From DASTDH01 sp035601575 (lineage in GTDB: Bacteria; Verrucomicrobiota; Verrucomicrobiia; Chthoniobacterales; JAFAMB01), in the NCBI GenBank assembly GCA_035601575.1, contig DATNNZ010000323.1, positions 1-64,000 of the forward strand: a stretch of 64,000 nt of DNA, written 5' to 3'. The notes under the pieces are model-generated. The model did no database searches and was not told where the DNA came from. It worked only from the letters and a program-made list of their open reading frames with translations. Shown piece after piece: positions 26,036-35,687 of the stretch (position 1 is its first letter; every line of letters begins with the position of its first letter). A program made the position numbers and the translations under genes.

Positions 26036-26930
26036 GCCGATATTCGCTTGGAGAAATACCCACTTCTCGCCGGAAGATTTGCGCGAAATGGCTCGGGCTA
26101 GTGTAGCCTACATCGAGCCCGATCTCGATTACGCTCTTGTTTGTCTCTCTGAGTAGACGCCGAGCCTTCTCCATTCTTAAGTGAATGAAATATTGGGAAG
26201 GGGTCAGCCCGGTGGTCCTTTTGAAGAGGCGACTAAAATGGAATTCGCTCATGCCTGCTTCCCTGGCCAAACGGATCAGACTAAACTCCTCCTCCAGATG
26301 GGCTGCCATTAGTTCGGTGGTCTTGCGCAGCTTAAATCCTGGTAGTCCTCCCTTGTATTCCCGGACATCCTTCGTTAGCTCCGTGTAGTTTCGTGCCAAG
26401 TGAACAGCCAGAGCTTGGGCGACTCCTTGCACAAACAGCCGACTAGCCGGACGACCGGATGAGACCTCTCCTCGCAGCCCTTCCAAGAGCGCAGCGAGAA
26501 ACGTATCTCTGAAACCGGAAACATCCCGCAGATGTATTGTTTCCAGATTTTTTTCAAATGCCTCTTCGATCGCGCGGGTGAAGACTGGCAATCCCAGATG
26601 AAGATGCATGGTGCCAAAAGGTTCTGGCCCAATCGCTTTCCGACGTAGCTCATAAGGAGAGTTGGAAGCAGTGAGGAAAAAATCTCCTGGTTCGACGCGA
26701 GTCTTGAGCCAAGGGCCGCCCAGTTCGCGTTCTTCGACCACCGCCGCTCCAGAGACGACCCACACGATGTGGGGTTCGGCAACGGCCGGAACGATGATGC
26801 TCTCCTCTACGGGGTACTCAGCATAGATCCGCACTAACAGGTCTTTCCACCCAGTGCTGGCGGCAACCAGTCTACCAGCGGCATACCGATCGAAAGCGTC
26901 TGCCGAGGTGCTTTCGGGAAGAGCCATCAT
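26001..26930 (-). CDS. AraC-family transcriptional regulator
   Basis: A 309-residue regulator. Residues 1-190 form a cupin-like sensing domain (HIVWVVSGAAVVEERELGG, then VEPGDFFLTASNSPYELRR). The C-terminal 100 residues are the double helix-turn-helix: LIRLAREAGMSEFHFSRLFK, TTGLTPSQYFIHLRMEKARR, and IEIGLDVGYTSPSHFAQIFR followed by REVGISPSEYR. The ligand is unknown. The nearest downstream gene on the same strand is the aldo/keto reductase, a possible target, though a 650-base spacer lies between them. The tail is duplicated in reverse orientation nearby. Confidence 0.9.
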   Translation of the reverse strand: MMALPESTSADAFDRYAAGRLVAASTGWKDLLVRIYAEYPVEESIIVPAVAEPHIVWVVSGAAVVEERELGGPWLKTRVEPGDFFLTASNSPYELRRKAIGPEPFGTMHLHLGLPVFTRAIEEAFEKNLETIHLRDVSGFRDTFLAALLEGLRGEVSSGRPASRLFVQGVAQALAVHLARNYTELTKDVREYKGGLPGFKLRKTTELMAAHLEEEFSLIRLAREAGMSEFHFSRLFKRTTGLTPSQYFIHLRMEKARRLLRETNKSVIEIGLDVGYTSPSHFAQIFRREVGISPSEYRPFSPEARMNSR

Positions 26931-26989
26931 AACCTACCTTTTAACCCCTTGTCGTTGTGGATTCAAATTAGCACAAGAAACGCTTTTCG

Positions 26990-27090
26990 GGCGAATCCTG
27001 GGTTGTTTCCGGGCGTCGCAAGCGACGCGCCCTCCGCGTCAGGTGGCCGCTCTCAACAATATTCCGAATTCCGCACTCCGGCATCGGCAT
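26990..27090. repeat. dispersed spacer repeat with hairpin
   Basis: A second copy of the repeat seen at 1159: GGCGAATCCTGGGTTGTTTC, then CGGGCGTCGC, then ATTCCGAATTCCGCACTCCG. In this copy GGGCGTCGC-AA-GCGACGC followed by GCCC forms a strong hairpin (about 27011-27032). It lies in the 454-base spacer between the AraC gene and scpB; the rest of that spacer shows no gene. Confidence 0.5.
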
Positions 27091-27384
27091 TTCTCTGCGC
27101 AATCGTCAGGACGGATCGAGGCATCCACTGTCAGGAACATAACTTGCTCAGAAGAGCCTCATCGATGTGAGTGCGAAGTTCGGTTAGCTGCGCGTGCAGT
27201 GCGCCTAAATTTAGTTATCGATCGCGGAAAAACCTCCAGAAAAATTGCGCCGTTGGCCGCACCCGGAAGAATTGCCACTCGATCTGAGTGCCGAATTTCG
27301 TACCCGCGCCTGGGCCGTGAATACGCATCTTGAAAACAAGTGGTTTTCTGGAGCGAAATCTGCGCTAATCTCCGATTTCGTATC

Positions 27385-28068
27385 ATGGTGACTCTGAAAG
27401 CGGTCGTCGAAGCTTTGCTGTTCAGCTCGCAAAAACCCCTTACTGCCAAAGAAATTCTGCAAGTAGTCCGGCTAGGCACGGAATACGCCGGAGAGGAGGA
27501 GGCTACCGTCCTGGCGAAAATCACTGAGGAATTGGTTCAAGAAGCACTCCAGAGTCTGGCCGGCGAATACACCGAACTTGCACGCTCCTTTCAACTGGTC
27601 GAGCAGGTCAGCGGTTGGCAGCTTTCCACCCGACCTGATTACCAGATCTGGGTTCGTCAACTGTTTCCAGAACTGCGGCCAACCCGGCTTAGTCCACCGG
27701 CGCTGGAAACGCTCGCGATCGTTGCCTATCGACAGCCGATCACCAAAGGCGATATTGAAGCAATCCGTGGTGTGACGGTGGATGGCGTTATGCAAAAATT
27801 GCTCGACCTCGGACTAGTCAAGATCGCGGGTCGGGCAGAAATTCCGGGTCGCCCGTTGCTTTACGAAACCACCCTGCATTTCATGGAACATTTCGGGCTG
27901 AAGAATTTAAACGAACTGCCGAACGCATCCGAATTACGGAATCTCAACCTGCCGACTGCGAAGGTACCGGACGAACTGCAGCCGAACAAACCAGCGGAGA
28001 AGCCAGAGGCAGTCGAGTCGTCCGAACCCAACCCTGCCGATATCGGCCCGGCCAGAAACGAAAACTGA
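27385..28068 (+). CDS. scpB: segregation and condensation protein B
   Basis: Partner of ScpA in the SMC condensin complex. It consists of two winged-helix domains: KAVVEALLFSSQKPLTAKEI at the start, and SPPALETLAIVAYRQPITKG with DIEAIRGVTVDGVMQKLLDL in the second. Then come RPLLYETTLHFMEHFGL and NLNELP, and a Pro/Glu-rich tail. The ATG at 27385 is chosen because the conserved sequence begins there; an upstream start at 27340 would add 15 unrelated residues. From this start it is 227 residues. It probably runs with pheA, which starts 65 bases later. Confidence 0.95.
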   Translation: MVTLKAVVEALLFSSQKPLTAKEILQVVRLGTEYAGEEEATVLAKITEELVQEALQSLAGEYTELARSFQLVEQVSGWQLSTRPDYQIWVRQLFPELRPTRLSPPALETLAIVAYRQPITKGDIEAIRGVTVDGVMQKLLDLGLVKIAGRAEIPGRPLLYETTLHFMEHFGLKNLNELPNASELRNLNLPTAKVPDELQPNKPAEKPEAVESSEPNPADIGPARNEN

Positions 28069-28133
28069 CGCGAAGGTAGCGGTTTTGCCCAGCCCTTCCG
28101 ACCATCAACATAACTCAACCGACGGAGAATAAC

Positions 28134-29219
28134 TTGAGCGCTCAACTTTCACTCGACGAGATCCGAAAAAAGATCGACGAGATTGATTCCGAATTGCTTC
28201 ACCTTCTCAATGATCGAGCCGATCTCGTTCACGAAGTCGGACTCATCAAAAAAGAGGCGGGACTTTCGATTTACGCGCCGGAACGAGAAGAGTCACTTCT
28301 GCAACGCCTCGTGCAGAAGAGCAAAGGACGGCTACCGGAAACCGCGATTCGCGCAATTTATCGGGAAATCATGTCGGCCTCATTGGCTCTGGAAAAGGAG
28401 CTTTGCATTGCCTTTCTCGGTCCGGAAGCAACCTGGACCCATCAAGCAGCACGCTCCAAGTTCGGAGCCTCGGTTCGATATTCACCGCAATCCAGCATTA
28501 GCGATGTGTTCGATCGTGTAACTCGCACGGCGGCAGATTACGGCGTTGTGCCGATTGAAAACTCGGTGGAAGGCGCGGTGAATCACACTCTCGACGTTTT
28601 TATGGATTCGGAACTGAAGATCTGTGCCCAGATCCTTTTGCGAATTCAGAATGATCTGCTCTCCAAAGAGCCTGCGGAAAAGATTCGCAAGATTTATTCG
28701 CATCCGCAAGTGTTCGGACAGTGTCGTGGTTGGCTGCAGGAACACGCTCGAGGCCTCGATCTCGTTGAAGTCTCGAGCACAACCCGAGCCGCCCAACTAG
28801 CCGCTAACGAGCCTGGCGCCGCGGCTCTGGCCAGTGCAATGGCCGCCGAAGTCTACGGTCTGCGCATTCTCGAGCGCTCAGTGCAGGACAGTCCAAATAA
28901 TACTACTAGGTTTCTAGTGATATCGCACACGACCTGCCCTCCGACTAAAGACGATAAGACTTCCCTCATGTTTTGCGTCCAAGACCGGGTGGGTGCGTTG
29001 TATTCAGCGCTCGAGCCTTTCAGCCGGCTGAAACTCAGCATGAGCAAGATCGAAAGCCGGCCATCAAAGAGAAAGAATTGGGAATATTTCTTCTTCGTCG
29101 ATATCGAAGGTCATTGCGACGACCAACTCGTCAAGGACGCAATCGCTGATCTGGAAAAGCATTGCACATTCGTGAAAGTCTTAGGGAGTTATCCCAAGAC
29201 GGAAGCGGTGGGAGAGTGA
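28134..29219 (+). CDS. pheA: bifunctional chorismate mutase/prephenate dehydratase (P-protein)
   Basis: Makes phenylpyruvate from chorismate through prephenate, the committed route to phenylalanine. Residues 1-90 are an AroQ-type chorismate mutase (LDEIRKKIDEIDSELLHLLN). Residues 95-275 are the dehydratase (IAFLGPEATWTHQAA, GVVPIENSVEGAVNHTLD, and NNTTRFLVIS with the catalytic Thr-Arg-Phe). Residues 280-361 are the ACT domain with VGALYSALEPF and IESRPSK, the phenylalanine-binding sites, so feedback inhibition is likely. The TTG at 28134 is supported by a GGAG element 8 bases upstream and by the conserved mutase start. Confidence 0.97.
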   Translation: MSAQLSLDEIRKKIDEIDSELLHLLNDRADLVHEVGLIKKEAGLSIYAPEREESLLQRLVQKSKGRLPETAIRAIYREIMSASLALEKELCIAFLGPEATWTHQAARSKFGASVRYSPQSSISDVFDRVTRTAADYGVVPIENSVEGAVNHTLDVFMDSELKICAQILLRIQNDLLSKEPAEKIRKIYSHPQVFGQCRGWLQEHARGLDLVEVSSTTRAAQLAANEPGAAALASAMAAEVYGLRILERSVQDSPNNTTRFLVISHTTCPPTKDDKTSLMFCVQDRVGALYSALEPFSRLKLSMSKIESRPSKRKNWEYFFFVDIEGHCDDQLVKDAIADLEKHCTFVKVLGSYPKTEAVGE

Positions 29220-29221
29220 GA

Positions 29222-29271
29222 AGGTTGCGGGTTGCGGGTTCGAGTACCGGGGCTCATTGAACCTGCAACCT
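29222..29271. terminator. hairpin between convergent pheA and Lrp-like gene
   Basis: AGGTTGCGGGTT (29222-29233) pairs with AACCTGCAACCT (29260-29271), 12 pairs including one G-T, with a 26-base loop. It starts just after the pheA stop and ends where the opposite-strand gene stops, so it could end transcription from both sides. No long T-run is present, which keeps the call modest. Confidence 0.5.
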
Positions 29272-29850
29272 CTACTTCCCCACGTAAACCGCCTCGTTGG
29301 GCAAGTCGGGGCGCAAATATCCGTTTATCATGTTCACTAGCGGAACATAGTTGCGCATGACCCGAACAGGGGAAAGCAATCGAATCGTAGAAATTTCTTC
29401 GATCGAATCCTCGCCATGATTCTTGAGCAATCCCGGGATTAATTCTTCATGGGTTCGCTGAACGATGTCCAAATCGCTATTCCCATCCACAAAAAGCAGG
29501 AGGGCGACTTTCCCGTCGATCTCGGCGATATGGCTCTCAAAGATGGTCTCCGTAAAGATCGACTGTTGGCTGGAATCGAGTCGAATTTCGTCGACCAATT
29601 GATTGTAAGTCACCCCCACGCGGAATTTGATGATATAAAGATGCCGGGCGTTATACTGTTTCGCTCCATCGGAGGAAAGATCCACGTTCGTGAAGTAGGC
29701 CAGCAGACCCTCGTGTTCTAATCGTAGCCGTTTGCGACTAACCGTTCGAACGTTTACTCCGGTGAGCTCTCCGATCCCATTATCCGACTCGCGAGGATCG
29801 CGTATAAGTTGACGAACGATGGCCTTTTCTTGCTCATCTAAAATTCTCAT
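29272..29850 (-). CDS. Lrp/AsnC-like transcriptional regulator
   Basis: A 192-residue protein from ATG 29850 (29865 is an alternative start). The N-terminal 60 residues are a winged helix of Lrp type: DEQEKAIVRQLIRDPRESDN, IGELTGVNVRTVSRKRLRLE, and EGLLAYFTNVDL. The remaining part (HLYIIKFRVGVTYNQLVDEI and on) has the alternating strand/helix look of a ligand-binding domain but is not a clear RAM domain. It is divergent from gltB with a shared 190-base promoter region, so control of glutamate synthase, as Lrp-type proteins do elsewhere, is a reasonable guess only. Confidence 0.65.
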   Translation of the reverse strand: MRILDEQEKAIVRQLIRDPRESDNGIGELTGVNVRTVSRKRLRLEHEGLLAYFTNVDLSSDGAKQYNARHLYIIKFRVGVTYNQLVDEIRLDSSQQSIFTETIFESHIAEIDGKVALLLFVDGNSDLDIVQRTHEELIPGLLKNHGEDSIEEISTIRLLSPVRVMRNYVPLVNMINGYLRPDLPNEAVYVGK

Positions 29851-30038
29851 GCCAATATCAATCAAACAAGGTTAAGGCGGTCCCAGGGTATCCCATCTCT
29901 CCACCCTGATGCCGGCTTATGGTATTTGCACCAATTATTCCAAAATAAGGTCTGTTGCGACTAAAAACCGTCGATTTAGCCCTTAGTTTGGTCTTGAAAC
30001 AAGCAAATACGGCTTTAGCTTTGTCAGTTTGTCTCGCC

Positions 30039-33000
30039 ATGAATAATGGGATTATTGATAGCATAGCAGGGCTCCCAAGATCACTGTATCAACCGGAAGA
30101 AGAGCATGACTCTTGTGGGGTAGGATTCGTGGCTGCCATCGATGGTCAACGTTCGAATCGTGTACTACGATACGGATTGACCTCGGTGTGCAACATGGTT
30201 CATCGGGGTGCGGTCGATGCCGACGCTAAGACGGGCGATGGATCGGGAGTAATGACCCAGATCCCATACAAGATCTTCCGCCGCGAAATCGCCAAGCTGG
30301 GGCATACGCTCTTTAATGATACCGATCTCGGTATCGGGTTTGTGTTCTTGCCGCATGATAACGCATACGCGCAAGCACGAGCCAAGGCCATCGTCGAGGA
30401 GGTACTTGAACACCGGCAGCTTTTCCTGTTCGGCTGGCGCGAGGTGCCTCTCAACATAATGGTATTGGGAGAGAAGGCGCAATTGACCATGCCCAGAATC
30501 GAGCAGGTTCTGATTGGCCGTAGCGCGGCAATGAGCGATGAGGAGTACGAACGACGATTGTTTCTAGCCCGAAACGAGATCGAAAAACGGGCGCAGCTGG
30601 ACAATATCCGAAATTTCTACATTTCATCGTTTTCCCACCGGGTGGTGATCTACAAAGGGCTTTTGACGGCCATTTCACTGGAGAAATTTTACCGGGATCT
30701 CAGCGATCCAGACTACGAGACGGCAATCTGCGTCTTCCATGAGCGCTATAGCACAAACACTTTTCCGACCTGGCCGCTAAGTCAGCCGTTCCGGATTCTT
30801 GGTCACAATGGCGAGATCAACACGATCCGCGGTAACCGGAATTGGATGAGGGCGCGGGAACCGGAACTGACGGCGGAGTTCTGGAAAGACGATATCGATC
30901 TTCTAAAGCCGATTATTCAGCCAGGCGGATCCGACTCTGCCAGCCTCGACAATGCGCTCGAGGTACTCATGCTGTCTGGCCGCGAGATGCTACACGCCAT
31001 CACGATGCTGGTTCCGCCGGCTTGGCGTACGGATGAGCGAATGGCGCCGGAACTGAAAGCGTTTTACGAGTACCACCGTTGTTTCAACGAACCGTGGGAT
31101 GGGCCCGCCGGTCTGGTGTTCAGTAACGGCGTCGTAGCTGCTGCCTGTTTGGACCGAAACGGTCTTCGGCCCGCGCGTTACAAGGTCACTGAGGACGGCA
31201 TTTTTACGATTGGTTCCGAAGTGGGATGCATGGAGATCGACGACGCGAAAGTCGTCGAGAAAGGTCGGTTGGCGCCTGGCGAAATGATCGCGGTCGACAC
31301 CAGATCCGGAAAGCTTTTGCGAGATCGAGACATCAAACAACGGTTGGCGGCCCAGCGCCCTTATCTTGAGTGGGTCAATACGAACCTGCTGCGACTACAG
31401 ACCCTGGCCGGCCGGGACTTGCAGACTCCGACCGGAGAGCTCGATATTCTTGGTCTCACCCAGCGACAGATCGCCTTCGGCTATAGCAGCGAGGAGCTCG
31501 ATCTCGTTTTGAAGCCGATGGCCAAGGACGGCCAGGAAGCGGTTGGCTCAATGGGCGACGATACCCCGTTGGCGGTTTTATCGTTGCAGCCACGCCTTCT
31601 CTACACCTACTTCCGTCAACTTTTCGCGCAGGTGACCAACCCGCCGATTGACCCGATCCGGGAGAAGCTGGTGATGTCACTCGCGACCATCATGGGATGG
31701 CGTCGCAATCTTTTGGCCGAAACTCCAGAACACGCGAAGCTGGTATTTTCAGAGTCACCAATCTTGTGGCCGCATGAGTTGGACAAACTGAAGGAGCTAC
31801 CCGATCCGTTCCACAAAGCGGTTCAAATTTCTGTGCTCTGGCCAGTGGCCGAGGATGAGGCCGGTTTGGAGAAAGCCCTTCGGCGCATAGCGGTGGAGGC
31901 CGAACAAGCCGTTGATGGAGCAGCCCGGTTGATCATCCTGTCGGATCAAGGCGTCGATCACGCGCACATCGCGATTCCCATGCTGTTGGCAGTCGGCGCC
32001 GTACACAACCAGCTGATTCGGGGTGGTAAGCGGATGCGGTGCAGCATTATCTGCGAAACCGGAGAGGCGCGAGATGTGCATCAGGTTGCTTGTCTTATCG
32101 GCTATGGCGCTAGTGCAGTCTGCCCCTATTTGGGATACGAGACGATGCGCGAGTTATTGGAGCGCGGATCCCTCGGAGAAGGATTAGTCTACGAGAAAGC
32201 GGTCCGAAACTACAAGTCCGCGCTCGAGAAGGGACTGCTCAAAATCATGTCGAAGATGGGCATCTCAATGATCGATAGCTACCGCGGCGCCCAAATCTTT
32301 GAGGCGATCGGACTCGGTTCGGCCATGATCGACAATTATTTTGCGGGTACTCCATCGAAGATCGAAGGAGTCGACTTAGTCGACATCGCGCGCGAAAGCC
32401 TGACTCGACACCGGCGAGCCTATGCTCAAGCTGTTCCGGGCGAAGGAGCAACCGAACTGGAGGATCCGGGATTTTATCGTTTTCGCAGACAAGGTGAGCA
32501 GCATGCGGTTACGCCGCCGGTCATCAAGAATTTCCACACCTTCGTAAAGTCAAATAAGCCGGAGGACTACAAGGCATACGCGGACGCGATCAAAGCGATT
32601 CGCCCGAACGCGGTGCGCGATCTCCTGCAAATAGTTCCGACCGGGAAACCATCACTGCCGATCGATGAGGTCGAACCGATCGAAGAAATTCGTCGACGCT
32701 TTACCACAGCGGGAATGTCGCTCGGCGCTTTAAGTCCGGAAGCCCACGAATGTCTGGCCATCGCCATGAATCGGATCGGCGGAAAATCGAACTCCGGTGA
32801 AGGGGGCGAAGATCCGGAACGGTTTCATCGACGACCTAACGGCGACTGGCCCAACAGTGCGATCAAACAAATTGCCCAGGCTCGGTTCGGGGTGACGGCC
32901 GCCTATCTCGCAGCCGCCAAAGAAATTGAGATAAAAATGGCGCAAGGCGCAAAACCAGGAGAAGGAGGTCAGCTGCCTGGGCACAAAGTCAGCGCGATGA

Positions 33001-34610
33001 TCGCTCGGCTGCGAAAGAGCACTCCGGGCGTACCGCTGATTTCGCCCCCACCTCACCATGATATCTATTCCATCGAGGATCTCGCCCAGCTGATTTACGA
33101 CCTGAAACAGGTGAACCCCCGCGCCAAGGTGTGCGTGAAATTAGTGGCTGAGGCGGGGGTTGGCACCGTCGCGGCAGGAGTCGCCAAAGCGCACGCTGAC
33201 ACCATTTTGATTAGTGGACATGATGGAGGAACCGGCGCATCACCATTAAGTTCGATCAAGTACGCGGGAAGCGCATGGGAACTCGGGGTCTCCGAGGCTC
33301 ACCAGGTACTTATGTTGAACGGCTTACGCAACCGGATAACTCTGCGAACCGATGGAGGCATGCGAACCGGTGAAGATATCCTTTTTGCCGCGCTGCTGGG
33401 AGCGGAGGAATTTAACTTTGGCACATCCGCCCTCATTGCTTCGGGCTGCGTTTATGTCCGTCAATGTCATCTCAACACCTGTCCGGTCGGTGTCGCTACT
33501 CAGGATGAGCGGCTACGCGCTAAATTCAAAGGCAAGCCGGAGTACATCGTAAATTATTTCAACGGGGTGGCCCAAGAAGTGCGTGAACTGATGGCCGCTC
33601 TTGGAGTTGCGTCATTCAATGATCTGGTCGGCCGGGTGGAGTATCTCCGGCAGCGAGAGATTCCAAATCATCCGAAGGCCAACAAGATCAATCTCTCTCG
33701 TCTGCTCGCCAACGTCTCGAAGGAAGACAATTCGCAGCCCAGACATAACACCTGGGAACGCAATGATCCGAATTGGGGTCGACGCCTGGATGATACTATC
33801 CTGCAGGATGCGCGTGACGCGGTACAGGACCAGCTTCCGATTGTTCTTAACTATCGAGTCAAAAACACCAATCGTGCGGTTGGCACCAAGTTATCCGGAG
33901 AAATCGGCTATCTTTGGGGCGAACAAGGTCTACCGGAGAACACGATACAACTCAACTTGCGAGGCAGCGCCGGACAAAGCCTCGGCGCGTTTCTAAGTCC
34001 CGGCGTGAAAATTGCCCTTTCTGGCGAAGCCAACGATTACGTTGGGAAAGGAATGGGCGGTGGCGAGATAGTGCTGAAACTATCGCCAGGCGCCAAGTAT
34101 GTTGCCCACGAGAATTTTATCGCCGGCAACACTTGCCTGTACGGAGCTACCGGCGGCGCCTTCTTTGCCGCGGGTCGCGCAGGAGAACGCTTCGCGGTAC
34201 GCAACTCCGGAGCAACCGCAGTTATTGAAGGTGTGGGTGACCACGGCTGCGAATATATGACTCGCGGGACCGTGTTGGTCCTAGGTACCACGGGCAAAAA
34301 CTTCGGAGCCGGAATGACCGGGGGAACGGCTTACGTATTGGATTTGCGGGAAGAATTTCTTCTCGATCTCAATCCGGAGTTGGTAACGGCTACGCGCCTG
34401 GTTGAAGAAGAGGACATCATCACCGTAAAGGAGTTGATTTATAAGCATCTGGAACGCACCGAAAGCAGCCGCGCCAAGGAAATTCTGACGCAGTGGCCGG
34501 TGTACCAGGACAAGTTTTGGCGCGTTCGTCCGACTTACACTCCGCCAGCGGAGAAACCTGCTCCAGAACCCGTCCCGGCCACCGTGGAAGCAAGCGGAGC
34601 AAAAGACTAG
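30039..34610 (+). CDS. gltB: glutamate synthase, large subunit
   Basis: Transfers the glutamine amide to 2-oxoglutarate, giving two glutamates. A short propeptide precedes the catalytic Cys26 in EEHDSCGVGFVA of the class II glutaminase domain. The central domain and FMN-binding synthase domain follow (GGKSNSGEGGEDPERF, LISPPPHHDIYSIEDLAQLI, DGGTGASPLSSIKYAG). The 3Fe-4S cluster cysteines lie in CVYVRQCHLNTCPVGVAT. The C-terminal beta-helix has GGEIVLKLSPG and GGTAYVLDLREEF. From ATG 30039 it has 1523 residues. An upstream in-frame start at 29955 would add a tail not seen in the family. No gltD follows, so the electron donor (NADPH through a distant GltD, or ferredoxin) is open. Confidence 0.96.
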   Translation: MNNGIIDSIAGLPRSLYQPEEEHDSCGVGFVAAIDGQRSNRVLRYGLTSVCNMVHRGAVDADAKTGDGSGVMTQIPYKIFRREIAKLGHTLFNDTDLGIGFVFLPHDNAYAQARAKAIVEEVLEHRQLFLFGWREVPLNIMVLGEKAQLTMPRIEQVLIGRSAAMSDEEYERRLFLARNEIEKRAQLDNIRNFYISSFSHRVVIYKGLLTAISLEKFYRDLSDPDYETAICVFHERYSTNTFPTWPLSQPFRILGHNGEINTIRGNRNWMRAREPELTAEFWKDDIDLLKPIIQPGGSDSASLDNALEVLMLSGREMLHAITMLVPPAWRTDERMAPELKAFYEYHRCFNEPWDGPAGLVFSNGVVAAACLDRNGLRPARYKVTEDGIFTIGSEVGCMEIDDAKVVEKGRLAPGEMIAVDTRSGKLLRDRDIKQRLAAQRPYLEWVNTNLLRLQTLAGRDLQTPTGELDILGLTQRQIAFGYSSEELDLVLKPMAKDGQEAVGSMGDDTPLAVLSLQPRLLYTYFRQLFAQVTNPPIDPIREKLVMSLATIMGWRRNLLAETPEHAKLVFSESPILWPHELDKLKELPDPFHKAVQISVLWPVAEDEAGLEKALRRIAVEAEQAVDGAARLIILSDQGVDHAHIAIPMLLAVGAVHNQLIRGGKRMRCSIICETGEARDVHQVACLIGYGASAVCPYLGYETMRELLERGSLGEGLVYEKAVRNYKSALEKGLLKIMSKMGISMIDSYRGAQIFEAIGLGSAMIDNYFAGTPSKIEGVDLVDIARESLTRHRRAYAQAVPGEGATELEDPGFYRFRRQGEQHAVTPPVIKNFHTFVKSNKPEDYKAYADAIKAIRPNAVRDLLQIVPTGKPSLPIDEVEPIEEIRRRFTTAGMSLGALSPEAHECLAIAMNRIGGKSNSGEGGEDPERFHRRPNGDWPNSAIKQIAQARFGVTAAYLAAAKEIEIKMAQGAKPGEGGQLPGHKVSAMIARLRKSTPGVPLISPPPHHDIYSIEDLAQLIYDLKQVNPRAKVCVKLVAEAGVGTVAAGVAKAHADTILISGHDGGTGASPLSSIKYAGSAWELGVSEAHQVLMLNGLRNRITLRTDGGMRTGEDILFAALLGAEEFNFGTSALIASGCVYVRQCHLNTCPVGVATQDERLRAKFKGKPEYIVNYFNGVAQEVRELMAALGVASFNDLVGRVEYLRQREIPNHPKANKINLSRLLANVSKEDNSQPRHNTWERNDPNWGRRLDDTILQDARDAVQDQLPIVLNYRVKNTNRAVGTKLSGEIGYLWGEQGLPENTIQLNLRGSAGQSLGAFLSPGVKIALSGEANDYVGKGMGGGEIVLKLSPGAKYVAHENFIAGNTCLYGATGGAFFAAGRAGERFAVRNSGATAVIEGVGDHGCEYMTRGTVLVLGTTGKNFGAGMTGGTAYVLDLREEFLLDLNPELVTATRLVEEEDIITVKELIYKHLERTESSRAKEILTQWPVYQDKFWRVRPTYTPPAEKPAPEPVPATVEASGAKD

Positions 34611-34613
34611 CTT

Positions 34614-35015
34614 ATGGAGCTGGTGACTCAACTCGCGCTCTTTCTTGAAAACAAGCCCGGGACATTGGCAGCGGTCTGTGATGCGTTGGCGGACGCAAAG
34701 ATCAATATCTTCGCTTTGACCATCTCAGATACAGTCGATCATGCGGTGGTTCGCATGGTCGTAAGTGACACGGATAAAGCGCTTTCCATTTTTGAGGCGC
34801 ACGGCACGCTGGTGGTGGAAAACGAAGTTTTGATGATCGAGCACGACAATCGTCCTGGAACGCTTTCGGAGATCGCCAAGAAACTGGCGTCGAAGAAAGT
34901 GAATATCGAGTACGCCTATTTGGCCGGCGGACCGCATTTAAAAAAAGGCCTCATGATCTTGCGACCCGATAACATCAAAAAGGCGAGCGAAATACTTGGA
35001 GCGAAATACTCCTGA
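34614..35015 (+). CDS. double ACT-domain protein
   Basis: A 133-residue protein made of two ACT domains in tandem. The first reads QLALFLENKPGTLAAVCDAL with ADAKINIFALTISD, the second VLMIEHDNRPGTLSEIAKKL with SKKVNIEYAYLAGG. ACT pairs bind amino acids and act as allosteric sensors. No enzyme domain is attached. It starts 3 bases after gltB, strongly suggesting co-transcription and a possible sensing role in nitrogen or amino acid control; no partner is proven. Confidence 0.88.
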   Translation: MELVTQLALFLENKPGTLAAVCDALADAKINIFALTISDTVDHAVVRMVVSDTDKALSIFEAHGTLVVENEVLMIEHDNRPGTLSEIAKKLASKKVNIEYAYLAGGPHLKKGLMILRPDNIKKASEILGAKYS

Positions 35016-35063
35016 TGGGGCGCCGCTGACGCGCGGAGCTTTGGCGAAAAGCCCATACGCGAG

Positions 35064-35142
35064 AGGGCGAAAACCTCGGCGCATTTAGGTGGCCGTGCTA
35101 ATCCGTGTGGCTTCCCCATGCGCCGGGTTTGAGCCACGTCCC
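35064..35142 (-). repeat. REP-like repeat upstream of transposase (copy D, inverted)
   Basis: On the minus strand this reads TGGGAC, GTGGCTCAAACCCGGCGCAT, GGGGAAGCCACACGGAT, AGCACGGCCACCT, AAATGCGCCGAGG and TTTTCGCCCT. It is nearly the same as the plus-strand copy at 35688 and so forms a long inverted repeat around the transposase. CGGCGCA and TGCGCCG can pair as the stem of a REP hairpin. Confidence 0.8.
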
Positions 35143-35205
35143 AGCATTGCCCGATATATTGAAATGCTTAAATGCGGGGACTTAATATTATTACATATTC
35201 TTTCT

Positions 35206-35671
35206 ATGTTATGTTTAGATCGGAACCACCCAGCGCGAGGCGTGCTCGAAGATGAAACGCTTCCCACTTTGGTATTCGCAACGATATGCACGAAGAAACG
35301 GAGGCCTTGGCTAGCCTACGCCGCTGGTACATCGTGTGCTCCGTTCGGCTTGGCTCCGGCATAAAAACTGGATCGTGAGTGCCTACGTTGTCATGCCAGA
35401 CCATTTCCATTTCTTCGCTGAACCTGGCACAGAACCGGGGACATTTGATGAGTGGATCACGTGTTGGAAACGTGGAGCAGGACGATTGCTAAAGAACCCT
35501 GATTGCCGGTGGCAGGCCGGATCGTTTCATCATCGCATCCGTTGCTTTGAAGACGCCGTCGAAAAGCGAATCTACATGGATGAGAATCCGGTGCGTGCCG
35601 GGCTTGTGAAACGAATTCGAGATTGGCCCTATCGCGGAGAACTGATAAAGACGGAGCGTTGGTGGTTCTGA
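35206..35671 (+). pseudogene. REP-associated tyrosine transposase (RAYT, TnpA_REP-like), frameshifted
   Basis: The protein is split over two frames. The first frame gives NHPARGVLEDETLPTLVFAT and ICTKKRRPWLAYA; the second gives LVHRVLRSAWLRHKNWI, VSAYVVMPDHFHFFAEPG, and YMDENPVRAGLV with a final DWPYRGEL. Together they match the Y1-type transposases that mobilise REP sequences: the HFH is the HUH motif and the tyrosine of the YMDENPVRAGL block is the likely nucleophile. One extra base near 35320-35326 separates the frames, with no slippery run, so inactivation is more likely than programmed shifting. Inverted REP-like copies lie on both sides. Confidence 0.85.
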
Positions 35672-35687
35672 AGCGCACGGCCTTCAA

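Noticed and set aside
25842..26156. 104-codon plus-strand open frame near the AraC gene
   Set aside because: It overlaps the real AraC gene in antisense and spans a dispersed repeat; no recognisable protein.
35206..35671. Programmed frameshift in the RAYT gene
   Set aside because: There is no slippery heptamer or stimulatory structure at the junction near 35320, so a disabling single-base insertion is more likely.
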